Shown here: piece by piece, positions 11,235 through 22,862 of the stretch
How positions within the stretch are numbered: the first letter of the stretch is position 1
Layout of the letters: each line of letters opens with the position of its first letter
Assembly (NCBI GenBank): GCA_013368315.1
Contig: JAACJM010000047.1
Location: forward strand, 186,001-250,000
Origin: Tetrapyrgos nigripes
Lineage: Eukaryota > Basidiomycota > Agaricomycetes > Agaricales > Campanellaceae
Length of the DNA: 64,000 nt
Direction of reading: 5' to 3'
The notes under the pieces: generated by a model
What the model was told of the DNA's origin: nothing
Databases searched by the model: none
Seen by the model: only the letters and a program-made list of their open reading frames with translations
Translations under genes and position numbers: made by a program

Positions 11235-13200
11235 ATGTTGGGACGCATCGCCCGTTTGGCTCGTCACTCTAGCTGTCGCTATTCCAGCTCAAGTGCGAAG
11301 CCCTGGTACGTGACGACACCCATCTTCTACCCAAATGCGGGTCAGTTTCTCTTCCTGTCTTTTTCGACACCAACTGACGACGTGAATAAAGCGCCTCATA
11401 TCGGACACCTCTACTCTCTGGTCACTGCTGACATTTTCGCTCGTTATAATCGTATCAAGAATCCTTCAAGACCAGTAGTTTTTGTTACCGGGACGGATGA
11501 ACATGGTCTGAAGATCCAAAAGGCTGCCAAAGCACAAGGACTCCCTCCCAAAGAGTTTTGTGACACAATAAGCCAACAGTTCCGTGTGTGTTTCTTCTGG
11601 GTTTCTTCTCTAAGACGTTTGCTGACAATGTGCTGACACCATGCAGAACCTGTCCAAGGAAGCTGATATCAGCTATACTCGCTTTATTAGGACCAGCGAG
11701 CAAGCTCATTATGACGCGGTTCAGTCCATATGGGTAGGTATTCGCGTTTCGTTCGCCTCCATCAATTCTGACTGTTTTTAGCGTGAACTAGACTCGCAAG
11801 GTCTCATATATAAAGGATCTTATTCAGGGTGGTACTCTGTCACCGACGAATGCTTTTACACGGAAGGTCAAGTAACTCACATCCCTGAAACTCCAACCAG
11901 TCCAGCTCGTGCTATCGCGAAGGAAACTTCTTCACCAGTGGAATACTCCGAGGAGACCAACTATATGTTCCGTCTCTCGTCTTTCCGAGAAATCCTGCTG
12001 CAGCACTACACGTCTAACAAGGACGCCATATTCCCAGACAGCTATCGGACTTACATTCTCAGTGTCCTCGAAGCACCTTTGGACGACATTTCAATTTCTC
12101 GGCCAGAGTCTAGGCTCTCCTGGGGCATTCCTGTTCCAGGTGATCCAGAACACACTATTTACGTCTGGGTCGATGCAGTCATATCATATTTGACTGGTAT
12201 TGGTTACCCTTGGAAGGACGCTGGCGTGAGTCAAGGCTGGCCGGTAGATATCCAAGTCATCGGAAAAGATATCATTCGGTATGGATATTTGTACGCAAAG
12301 ATACTCGACACTGGTCTTACATCTCCACAGATTCCACACCATATACCTTCCTGCTATCCTCCTCGCCCTCAAACTGCCTCTACCCCAACGTCTTTTGACC
12401 CATGCCCACTGGACTTCTTCGCAAAAGAAAATGTCAAAATCCCTCGGCAATACAACAGATCCATTCCAAGCAATGTCCGAATTTGGTGTCGATTCAGTCA
12501 GGTACTACCTCGCCAGAGTAGGCGGGAGGTTCCGCGATGATGTAGGCAAGTCCCTCCAATACTGGCACTGTTCCGTCTCCAAAAATAGTAACCTCGTCCT
12601 CAGATTGGTCCCCTAGTCAGGTATCAAAACACGACAAGGAATTGCAAGCGCTACTTGGCAACTTGTTCATGCGGGTCACATCTGCAACCATAATGGCCCG
12701 CATTGACGAGGCATCAAAAGACCCGTACGGCGCTTCGCAAATTCCGGAAGGCCTTCGTACGGCGTATCGTGAACTCTCCGATGCCTCTGCAGCGCTCGCC
12801 GGCAAAGTCCAAGGAAACCTAGAAAAGATGGAAGTTGCGGATGCCCTTGACTGCGTTGTTGAGTTATTGCGATTGGTACGGTCATCTCTTCCCTCCTTGT
12901 CCGGATGAATCCCTCTCTCTAATAATCTCCACACCGCAGGCGAACAAAGTGCTCACTGAGGCAGAACCCTGGAAAAATCCTTCCGCTCATGTCGCACTTG
13001 AATCCTACAACAGGTGTCTAGAAGCACTGCGTGTGTCGGGAATATGTCTGCAGCCGTTCACTCCGGGTGTGGCTGTCCGGCTGCTCGATGCACTGGGTAT
13101 ACCACAAGAAAAAAGAGCGCTAGCTGCTGCTGGCGTTTCGGAGACCAATCAGTTCGAGAACGTGAAAGCCGGTACAAGACTTTTCCAGTCCAAAAAGTAA
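11235..13200 (+). CDS. MSM1: Mitochondrial methionyl-tRNA synthetase
   Basis: Seven exons (11235-11340, 11392-11585, 11647-11733, 11782-12278, 12331-12545, 12604-12875, 12940-13200) join in phase to 543 residues, the usual size for the mitochondrial enzyme. The start [20 protein letters not shown] is a typical mitochondrial presequence. Class I motifs are present: the HIGH-like [28 protein letters not shown], and KMSKSLGN (KMSKS loop). It charges mitochondrial tRNA-Met. The fifth intron (12546-12603) has a GC donor, GTAG/GCAAGT, and joins RFRDDV to DWSPSQ exactly as in the family, so a GC-AG intron is well supported. An upstream in-frame TTG is not used. It is convergent with the Clr4-like gene. 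Confidence 0.93.
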
Positions 13201-13289
13201 GGTTATTAGTATCTCGAGATAATATTTAGAATGTGCACATAGCGTACTTGCCAAAATGATAATTTACACCGTTCACTCCTCATAGTGGT

Positions 13290-15724
13290 TTAGACTCGGA
13301 CGTATCCTCGACACTCCGCCGTCTCACAAAAACATGGGCGAGCTCCTTCAGGTATTTGTGCCTTGCCCTTCCCTTTCTTGCTCTTATTGGGATTAGGTGC
13401 AGACGGATCATAGTCAAAAGTAAACTCGGTCCGGGCAGGGATATCTTCCAATGCAGCGAATACAATGTTGGGCATTTTATTCTGTTTCGAAAACACGTTT
13501 AGATTGAGGGATATCATCCTAGCAAAAAAGGGTCCTGACCTCTGGTATCGTATCCCATACAGCAAGGTAAACTTTGATGTTGGGTGAACATGAGTGACTT
13601 TTAGCGAGACGAACGATCAATAGGCGGTCGCAATAAGGAGAACGTGAAATGTACTTTAGAAAGCGCGTCCAATTACCTAAGATGTGCAGACGTGAGTAAA
13701 GCAAACGTACTCAAAGAAATCCCTCTACTTACCGCATTCCCTGGCGTCTACACTATACGCGTCAGCTATTGCAGCCTCAGGATCTTCCCTGCCATCGATA
13801 TTGAAGCAGTACATCCCCTCTTCTCTATCCAATTGGTCAGCCCGTTCTCGAGGTCTGGAGCTTCACAGTCAGTAACCAGCAGAACTGGCCGAAAAGAAGC
13901 ACGAACATGACTTTTCCCGAATAATGTCCTAGCACTCTCCCCTTCTCAATGTGTACAGTTGATCTTACACCCCATCCATAATTCTCTGTCTTAAATATTT
14001 CTAGAGGGAACCTTCTCGGTCGTTGGGCTACACGGTTTGGGCAGTCGATACTACAGCTACAAGACTACATTCAAAATATCAGCGATACACATACCAAGAT
14101 AATTGCCAACACTGACTTGATTACATTCAATGACTTCAGTCCCTTCTGGAACATTAAAACGGAATAGACCCTAGAGAATCATAGTCAGGTGTATAACAAG
14201 CTGATAGTCCTCGGAGATCCACCTCTTCATCATATGCGAAAACCCGATATGTCTGGGTGTCGTCGAGAATCTCAGACTCGCCCTGACAGGAACATTGGTG
14301 TGCAGCTACACACTCTATACACTCGCACCCGACAATTAGTGCGGAATCAAAGACTGTGATCGCTTTATCTGAGCTGTAAGACAGTAAATTGAGTACAGAT
14401 AAACAGGATAAATCGAAAGACTTACTAATTGTAATTAGATTCCTGATATACAAAATGACGGGATAAAGACGGTAGCTCCTCGTGGTCCACAGTGTTGACA
14501 AAAGTGATTGATGCTGCTCCTTCTTTCCGGGCAATTGCTGTCCATTTATCGCCCAGAGCTTTTTGCCTAGATCTAATGTCAGTTTTGGGATGTATTGTGA
14601 GAATCAGAAACATACTTGGAAGGAGGCCGCGATGTAAGCGAACGCTTTCGAGGCAGCATCGGTACTTCTACTACAGGGGTACGTTCTTTGCCTTTGGAAG
14701 AGCTTGAAGAGTAAGACGCGATCGACGTTGGAGGAGTCGTTAAACTGCTAACGGACGACCTGCTTGAAGACTGAAAGGGGCCGTGTTATCAATAGATTGC
14801 TGATGTGAAGATATGACAAACCTGTGTCCTGTAACTGCGTGTAGACATGGTTGATGAACTGGCTCTCGAGTTGAGCACGTCAACGACTGAGGCATATTTT
14901 GTAGGGGGACTATTGGTGACAGAACTCAGAGCCCTTTTGCTTCCCGAACCACTAGTAGATGGAGTGGATAGCTGATGTATTTGAGAAAAGGAAGTGAAGC
15001 TTGAGGTGGACCTTAAAGTAGAGGCTGTCGACAAGATGGATTCTCCACGTCTGCTTGATCGACGGACATCAGACTCTACAGTCTCAGCCCGTAAAGAACG
15101 ACCGGGCGTTTGAGGAGGAGATCGGCCCTCGTGTTTCGCCAACAAACGTTCCATCTTCGAATCAAGATCCAACGCTTTCTTCTTTCGATGTTTGAGCCTT
15201 TCGGGAACGGCTTGTGAACGATGATAGTCGGGCTCCGATAATATGTCCATTTGGGCCCACCACACATCATCAATGACAGCTGACTGCCTGGCCAAAGACT
15301 TTCGCTTGACAGCCATTCTATCGTTCCAGTTCTTGAGTGGGTCTTCGCCTAACTCTGCTTTTGCTTCCTCACGGGTCAGCCAAGTATTCGTGCCTCCGTC
15401 GGGCCATCCGTCCCAGTCTGGCCAGTTCAACTATTAGATGAGGGCATCATGAAAGGCTTAAATTCCGAGAACAGCGAAAAGAATTACCTCGTAGCTGCAG
15501 GAATGATGATTAGATGCATGAAGGAATGAATACAGCACAACACACCGCAGAGTCTCCTTCCTACCCGTAATTTCCTCGCCCACTATGTCAAACTCCCAGT
15601 TTTTGTTTGCATCAAACTCGGGCATCTCTGTCTCGGATTCAGATGACTCTCCCAGAATCTGGTCTTCTTCATCTCGCAGTTTGATGACTTTAGACTTCTT
15701 CTTTGCAATGTTTGTCCTCGCCAT
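13290..15724 (-). CDS. clr4: Chromodomain/SET histone H3K9 methyltransferase (Clr4/SUV39 type)
   Basis: N-terminal chromodomain: NKNWEFDIVGEEITGRKE, then TLR/YE/LNWPDWDGWPDGG, where the YE codons sit in a 7 bp exon (15488-15494) between exons 15546-15724 and 14822-15430. A Ser-rich linker follows, then the pre-SET zinc cluster (GCECIECVAAHQCSCQ and NQ/SCSCSIDCPNRV), the SET domain (NYGWGVRSTVHIEKG, RFLNHSCSPNIKVYLAVWD, EFTFDYDP), and the post-SET CFCETAECRGYV. All hallmark residues (NHSCSPN, FDYDP, the post-SET Cys trio) are present. The enzyme methylates H3K9 and builds heterochromatin. It is head to head with MAK16, 112 bp apart. The order of domains is that of fission yeast Clr4. Confidence 0.92.
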
Positions 15725-15836
15725 GAGCGAACGTAGGAAGCTGGAGGTAGTCTTTAGAGAAAAGCGCTTTGAGAGTGGTTCATAGAACGAAAGCTCGTTA
15801 TCATGTGATCGTACTAAATTTTGCGACTCTCCTACC
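15725..15836. promoter_or_regulatory. 112 bp divergent promoter, clr4-like / MAK16
   Basis: The two start codons point away from each other with 112 bp between them. The clr4-like gene and MAK16 must share this space for initiation. No TATA box is evident. Confidence 0.5.
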
Positions 15837-17145
15837 ATGCAAAGCGACGACGTGATTTGGTCGGTAATTAACCAGCAGTTTTGCTCCTACAAGGTCAGGT
15901 AAGTAAGGCAGATCTTTTCCGTCTTTTTTTAAAATCTCATTTGAACAGGACTACCACTCAAAACTTCTGTCGCAATGAGTACAATGTTACGGGCCTTTGC
16001 AATCGACAATCCTGTCCATTGGCCAACTCCAGATATGCAACGATCAGGGAGAAAGAAGGCAAATGAGCTATCCAATCCCGAACACATTGACGTTAACTTT
16101 GCTGCAGGCGTTCTCTATCTCTATGTAAAAACCATCGAACGAGCACATTCACCGGCACATATGTGGGAGAAGATAAAACTTTCCAACAACTACACCAAAG
16201 CCCTGGAACAAGTGCGTTGCAAAGGTCTGCCTGCAAACCTATCCTGACCGTTGGCACACAGATCGATGCTGAACTCATACACTGGCCAAATTTCACAATC
16301 CATAAATGCAAGCAGCGTATAACTAAAATCACTCAATATCTCATCAAGATGCGTCGTCTACAACTACGACAACAGTGCGTCGACCCTTGTGTCATTCATC
16401 GAGCATTTACCTATTTTTCTGTCCCTTTAGGCCTAAACTCGTCGGTGTCAAGAAGAAACTGGATAGACGTGAAGCTGTTAGGGAACGAAAGGCATTGTCT
16501 GCGGCGCACCTCGAAAGGTCTATAGAGAAAGAGCTCATTGAACGTCTCAAATCAAAAGCATACGGAGATGCACCTCTCAACGTGAATGAGTCCGTCTGGC
16601 AAGCTGTGCTCGACCGGGAGAAGAATGCAGATAAGGTCAAAGATCTGGGGGATGCAGAGCTGGACATGGTCGATGATGAGACGGACGAAGAAGATGAAGA
16701 GGAGCTGGAGGAAGAGATGGATGATGAATGGGGCGACAGAGAGTTTGTCAGTGATATAAGTGGGGATGAAGATGATGGTCTAAGTGATTTGGAAGATGTA
16801 GGGGTGAGCCCCATTTTACTTGTCGGGATCAGAAACACCAACTCATCTTTCTCTTTTACAGGACGACTTCGGAGAGGAAGGTCCTGAAGATGAAGACGAT
16901 GAAGAAGGAGAGGAACCTTCTGACGCTGAACAAAATGGCCAGTCGAAAACGTCGCTGGGTAAAAGAAAAGCACCTGCTACCCAGTCCAAACCTCCGAAGA
17001 AAAGACCGGAGAAAAAATCGAAGAGTGAGTTTTTCCTGTATCATTGGAAACGCTTCGCACTAACATGCCCATAGGAGGTCCAAGAGTGGAGGTGGAATAC
17101 GAGCAAGAGCTGGAGACAGTACCTCTATCTATATCAGACTGGTGA
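15837..17145 (+). CDS. MAK16: MAK16, 60S ribosome biogenesis factor
   Basis: The start [20 protein letters not shown] and the Cys-containing block [20 protein letters not shown], then [17 protein letters not shown], match MAK16. The middle part [20 protein letters not shown] and [12 protein letters not shown] is followed by [19 protein letters not shown], a long acidic Asp/Glu tract and a Lys-rich tail. MAK16 works with RPF1 in pre-60S assembly in the nucleolus. Exons 1-3 are 15837-15898, 15949-16058 and 16108 onward. The second intron (16059-16107) must use a GC donor (GAAG/GCAAAT), since no GT is available and the join EG/VLYLYV is fixed by the family. The acidic tail is interrupted by two further GT-AG introns. 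Confidence 0.94.
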
Positions 17146-17844
17146 TATATGCACAACGCACTTTGATCGTCTTCGTTTTCTACTGAGCATGTATGCAGCC
17201 TGTACAACTGACTATACCAGTACATGAAATGTATACACCGTAGCACGGTGGATAGACGCCCAACGTTATGAACTTGGGTGGAATCTGCAGAAAGGAAGAA
17301 TGGTACCTAATCATTCAGTGTGTCGGACAAACGAGAGGTTAGTACAGCAAGGTTACAGACAGACTATTCGACACAGGTAGACTATTAATACTCCGCAGGG
17401 TATTATTATTAATGACTCCCTGAGAGAAGAAGAGTGCTCTATAGTCCTAAAAATACGCTGACGCCTTGGAGGAGTTAGAGAGCAGAAGTGGTAGTGCCAA
17501 AGTAGTGCCAAAGTAGTGCCACGCGTGTGTCTGTCATTCTTCGACTTTTCCATCAGTCATCTCGCGAAAAGGCCTACCAGGCTGTGGTACACGGCTATTT
17601 GAGTGCTTTCAAAAAGTTTCTAGCGAGATTGGAAGAGAACTGAACGAGCTGCTTACTGGCTACGATGACGAACGGATTCCCTGTGTATTCGTGAAATAGC
17701 TGTAAATAAAACAAATTCGCGTCACAGGCAGGCTCGCAATTACTGCAGTCTCAAGCGGACACCAATTTTTTTTGCATAGATATGTACAAGTACCGGATTA
17801 CCTCCTTCCCGAGTCATTCCGAATATAGTATATGCAGACTAAGG
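17146..17844. other. Convergent intergenic region with 12 bp tandem repeat
   Basis: It lies between the ends of MAK16 (+) and VPS17 (-). A tandem repeat of a 12 bp unit (tagtgccaaag) in about three copies is at 17488-17521. A T-rich tract is at 17766-17774. No gene is supported. Confidence 0.45.
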
Positions 17845-20119
17845 TTAGAACATATTAGCCAGTTTGCTCGCAGCCTCTCTTGCATCTAATCTCGGTCGTG
17901 TAGGTTGGATCCTCACAGAACTGGACATGTTTATCGGCCGAGCCTGACCAAGTGGATCCAGTCCATTACTCTGCGGTGGCAATCCGCTTATCCCGCGGTT
18001 TGTGTCAAACGCACTGGAGGGTCTGACAGGTGTGCTGCCCAGCAAGGGGTCCGTATACGAGGACGCCGGTTTACTCGGCGACTGGGTTCCAGATGCGAGC
18101 GGCGATGACGGTGGTTTGACAAACATGGACTTGGTACCATCGACAAATCGACCGCCGAGAGGTGGACCATCGTCAATTGGTCTTGACGGGGCAGGGGATG
18201 GAGAAGACGGACCTGCGCCTGGAGATTGAGGTGGTAGAAATTGCGATTGCATGGGTGATGATGGTGTGGAAGAAGATAGCTGACTACGAGCATAGGCCTC
18301 CCTGGCAGCAGCAGGAACATTTGAGACTTGTTGTCTCTGGAAGCTGCTCTGGGAGAGTGATGGCGAGATTGTGGACGGAGGTAGAGGACCTCGAGCGGGA
18401 GCTGATTTGTGGGGCTGATAGCTGTCAGACAATGGGTCGTTAGGGTTGTACGGCAGTGAAGGCTGTTGGGGAATGGGTTGGGTTTGTATTCTGGGGGGAG
18501 GTGGATGATATCCATTGGAAACAGGTGCAGGAGCGGAAGCTGGGGGCAGGGGAGGTCTCGAGAAATCTTCCAGAGGTGGAATGATGGTAGGCTTCGGGGC
18601 ACCGTCCATGACTGGTACAGCCTTTTTATCTGCATTGCTGACGTCGGCCCTCAAAGCTTCTAGCTCGCGAAGCAGCTGCCTCTCGTACATGATTGACGAT
18701 CTGGCGTGCTCAATCAGTGCAGCCGTGATGTCGTCGTTTGCGTAGCGATTATGAGTCTCCAGTGATCGGTGAAGATTTTGAGAGATGCCTTCGGCACGTT
18801 TCGCCAAAACTTGCTCGTATTTGCTCGCCTACAGCCAAGTAAGACTCTGCATGTCGTAATCAGAAGTAACAAACAGACCTCTTCAATCTCCTCAAGTGCT
18901 TCATCGACCCGCTCCGGCCTAATGTTCGAACTGGCCTTCAGCCGTTCAATCTGCCGCCTTTTTGAAATCGTAGTCTTGACTGCTGCCTGATACTCCTCAA
19001 GAACTCCTGTCCTCATCTGCAAGGTCTCCTTGGCAGAACGAGCGTTCATGCCTTGGTAGCCCAGAGAGTCGCCAAGGATAACGCATTCGCTGATGGACTG
19101 GGCTTGATCTAGATCTGCTAAACTGTGCCATGTTCTCCCCAGCTTCCGTAGAGCATTTCCCAACGGAGGATGTGCTTCTGTTGTGGCCACATTTAGAAGT
19201 TTATTCCCCATCTCGGAATGAGCGACGGCAAGTGCTAAAATATTAGAGCGTTAGATTATAAATAGGACAGATGGGAGCAGGACTACTTGCATTTTCGTGC
19301 AATTGCCAGCTTATCCACAGCTTTTGCCGTTTCAAAGAATTGTCCATCCAGCTTTGTGAGCTCGAATCTTGCTTTTTGAAGCTCTTCGTCTTCGTCTGGG
19401 ACATGTCTTCGAATGAGGCTAAAACCAGAGGACGCTTTCCGTCTTGGACGAGGTATGGGTTGGTATCCAAAGTCACTTTCGATGAAAGAGCGAAGATCCT
19501 CATCGTGAACTAGGATTGGGTCATCGCACACGCGCGAGATCCACCTCTGCAACATTATCCTCACAAGACGGTCATCCTCCTCGTCTGTCGGCGCTGAGGT
19601 TTGTGCAAGCGGGAGAGCCGGAACAATAGTATGCGGATTACTGTGAACAATAGCCTCATAGAATTGTTGGAACTCATAGTAGGAACGAGAGACGTTCCGA
19701 TACGTGGTGCCGGTAAAGTTGCTCAGGTTGGTCTGTAAAATAGTGAGCGGATGATTTACAGGAAAGCAAATAGATAGACGCACTTGAGCGTCGAGTTTAA
19801 TCAGAATATCTCTCCGATTCCTGTCCAACCCAGTAACCTTGACTCTGAGATACGGCTCTGGCTTTTCAAAGTTGGTTCCGTTAGAGCTCACGGTCTCCCT
19901 CGGTGAAATCAATCCTGTCTCTGGCTGCCCATAAATTTGAGGTTCTTTGCCGTAGAGACCCGGAGACGGGCCTTTATCAGGTGTTGGAGGTGCGGAAGCG
20001 GTTGCGGAAGCTGGACGAAGATTCGGTATAGGAGAATTGGGTACGTGGGGCGTAGTGGGCCATGGGGGTGTATCTTCTTGACCCCAGGGTGAAGTACTTG
20101 AGTTTAAAGGATCAAACAT
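17845..20119 (-). CDS. VPS17: Sorting nexin VPS17 (retromer PX-BAR subunit)
   Basis: Four exons (19784-20119, 19291-19732, 18879-19234, 17845-18828) give 705 residues. A Pro-rich N-terminus precedes a PX domain (YLRVKVTGLDRNRRDILIKL, SNFTGTTYRNVSRSYYEFQ, VRIMLQRWISRVCDDP, SFIESDFGYQP). A BAR-like helical region follows (EDEELQKARFELTKLDGQFF, HSEMGNKLLNVATTEAHPPL, AKETLQMRTGVLEEYQAAVK, IEHARSSIMYERQLLRELEA), then a long Pro/Ser-rich disordered tail ending EAASKLANMF. In yeast Vps17 pairs with Vps5 to coat endosomal tubules and recycle cargo to the Golgi. The second intron (19235-19290) has a GC donor (AAAT/GCAAGT); the GT three bases further puts the next exon out of frame. Confidence 0.9.
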
Positions 20120-20316
20120 TGACGACCAAAACGCGTGTCCACTGCAAGAGGAATATCAGACGAGCAGGCTCACAAGATGGCAAGCTCTGGTCAAGAGAGT
20201 ACGGTTTATGTAATCTGGATTATTCACTGACAGTGACAGTGACGACGATGTACTAACAAGGGTATCGTGGGCTATCACTACAGTAGAAAAGAATGTCCGA
20301 CGAGCAAAAAAAGCAT
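20120..20316. other. Short intergenic region
   Basis: About 200 bp between the VPS17 start and the end of the first GH17 gene. Contains a short tgacag repeat near 20226-20239. Nothing else is seen. Confidence 0.35.
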
Positions 20317-22181
20317 TCAAGCAGATCGACAGTTGGGAATTTCAATGTCCTTTAAAGTCCGGCTGCAAAATCTTCAGAAACTACACAACTTTTTGAGTAC
20401 TATCCAACTCACTTGGAATGGAAACAGACCCCACCAGCCTTCGACACCCCCGTACATGACATCCTGATACATAGTAAGAACCAGGAAGAGTTGGGTTTAA
20501 AATGAACAACAGACCTTCCAAGGCTCGTCGGAAAACTGACAAAATTGATGCGAATTTTTGTCATTAGCGCCGAAATGTAAACCTATAATAAGAAAGACTA
20601 ACCTCAAAGTAGAAGTAGCCAGTACCGTTCTGGTTCGCTTGGCAGACAAAGGTGTCCAGGAAGATCTGTAAATGTGGTCAGAAGCACAGACTGACAACAA
20701 GAGAGGCTTTTTATTACCTGAAGGTTAGCTATAGACGCATCAGAGCCACCGTTGTTCTTGTTGCCCTCATCTGAAGAATGCTGGGAGGAAGATGTCTCGA
20801 TCCCATGTCTATCGCTTGAAAGAAAGCGTACTTACAGTGGGCCATCTGTTTTACGTCGCATACGTCAGATAGTGGAAGTCTCGATAATAGACGCTACCTA
20901 CCCAGCCTCGGCGATATACATCTTGGGCTGTCAAAACATTTCAGAGTATTCCAGCGTATCCGAAAAGGAAGATGGTACATACACGATTAGCAAGCTGTGC
21001 TGCAGGCCGCACATTTGTCTCTTCAAAGTACCTCGCAGTCCAAGCGGCAGCATCCTGTACGGTAGTATTTGCAAACCAAGCATGAATGTTGGACATCTAA
21101 GTTCTCATCGTCAGACAAAACGCTTCCTCCCTCTGCAAAAGGATTCCAACTCACCCCATAGTCAGAGGCTTCCAAAACCTTGGTGTTGAAATAATACCCA
21201 GCGTCAGAATTACCAACTGGGAGCGATACTCCAATATCGGAGAGCATTTTACGAGTATCAGCGATATCCGCCACGAGAATTTGAGCACCTAGTTCTGATG
21301 GTTTAGACACATGAAAGAAAGGACAGACAACATCGAGATAATACCTTGGTCGCCAATAGCGCTATTAGGTTCTGTTCCACCATTGGCGTTGAGATAGCTA
21401 GCAATGCGATCAGTCAGAGGACTGGAGAGAGGCGAACCGAGAATACGTCACGTACTTGAGCATAAATTCATTTCCTACAGTGACCCCAAGGACGTGCTCA
21501 GTTCCATATGTCTGCAAAGCATTTCTAACGAGATCTCGCTGCCTGGTATAGGCGGTATGATCGTCCGGAACGTTGTAGATACCAAGATAAACTGAGACGT
21601 TTGTCTTCGTCTGCTTGATAGCTTCGAGCTGTTAGAATGATCAGCAGACGAATGAACTGGATGAGACCATCCTTACAACTAGCGCAGACTGATTGCAATC
21701 AGCTCCATACAGACGAATTCGAGTGGTGAGTTGAGAGATCAGCTGCAAAAATTCCGCAGTGTAAGTCGGTAAGATGCAAATGAACAAGAACCTGTACCAA
21801 TGGCCATACATACCTGGATGTCACTGATAACATTTCCTAAAGAATTATTGCAATTAGGAAATAGAGAACTTCTGGTGTGTACGCGAGAGCATAAAATGAC
21901 TGGTGGAGTCTAGAATCGCGAACAAAAGTGCTTGGGTCACTGGGATCTGTCTGTTGCACGTTGTGGTCTGAGCTGCTTGTACCACCGGAAGTGGAGCTAT
22001 CCGCGTTCCTAGTAAGACCGACGCCGATGCCGACACCAACGCCTATCAATATTGCAATGATGACACTTCCAACAATCTGAAAAGAGGAAACTTGAGATCA
22101 CTGAGACGCGATAGAGTTGGGAATCTCACGTACAAACAATTTGCGTCTACCTACAGCAGCGCTATGTTCTCCGAGACCCAT
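20317..22181 (-). CDS. Membrane-anchored GH17 glucan endo-1,3-beta-glucosidase, copy A
   Basis: The start MGLGEHSAAVGRRKLF precedes a single hydrophobic segment (IVGSVIIAILIGVGVGIGVG), so the enzyme is a type II membrane protein. A Ser/Thr linker leads to the GH17 domain: DPSTFVRDSRLHQSFYALAY, TRIRLYGADCNQSALV, VYLGIYNVPDDH, GVTVGNEFML (acid/base Glu), PKMYIAEAGWPT (nucleophile Glu), FLDTFVCQANQNGTGYFYFE and a C-terminal NRTLKDIEIPNC. It should trim cell-wall beta-1,3-glucan. There are many short introns. One base is missing near 21869: after AYTPE the frame is lost and recovered as SLFPNCNNSLGNVISDIQ, compared with the intact copy B. It is the downstream member of a tandem pair. Confidence 0.88.
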
Positions 22182-22862
22182 TGGCTTTTGTTCTATTATA
22201 GGGAAGGAATGAGCTGAAAAAGAGGGACAGCAAGACAATGATTCTTTTAACTTAAAAGAGAGGTCTGTCTTAAAGATTTCTATACTTACTTCCGCTTCAC
22301 CATAAAACTCTTGGCCATTGGGAAATTGATCGTCAACACTGTAGGAGGCTGCGGCTTGAGCTCTTGGTTCTCAAACCACATGAAGTTTCAGGCAGAAACG
22401 ACGCAGCCATTGTCTTGAAACTTGGCTGACGAGGCAGTAGCGGAAGCAAAACAGGAACCATTCTCGCGTGGGCGTGCCAAGACCAGGGTTTGTTGAGGGT
22501 TCAATGCTATTCTAGACGATTACTGGGTCACAGTAGCAGATGGGCATCCAAGCTGAGCGAGATATGGATGACTGGCAAAAACAAGGCGTATGGTTATGGA
22601 TTCCGTCAGTGGAAGCGCCTTCAACTTGCGTTGGCAGAGAGTCTGTACATCTTCATCTTCAGTAACAACAAATCTGTAATTGGAAAGCTAAGAGCAACGC
22701 TGCAATTACAAACCATATGCATGACTGCAATGTCCGACAAGTACAGAGCGAGATACTATAGATCCAAATGAAAGTATAGTAGATTAAGTACATATACTGA
22801 CTGTCCAGTGAGTAAAAGAAAGTTCGGGATAGGAATGTCTGTTCACTGTTCAGTGATCCGAA
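22182..22862. other. Intergenic region between tandem GH17 genes
   Basis: 680 bp between the start of copy A and the end of copy B. The open frame at 22490-22771 has no recognisable domain. The promoter of copy A should lie near 22182-22400. No repeat noted. Confidence 0.35.
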
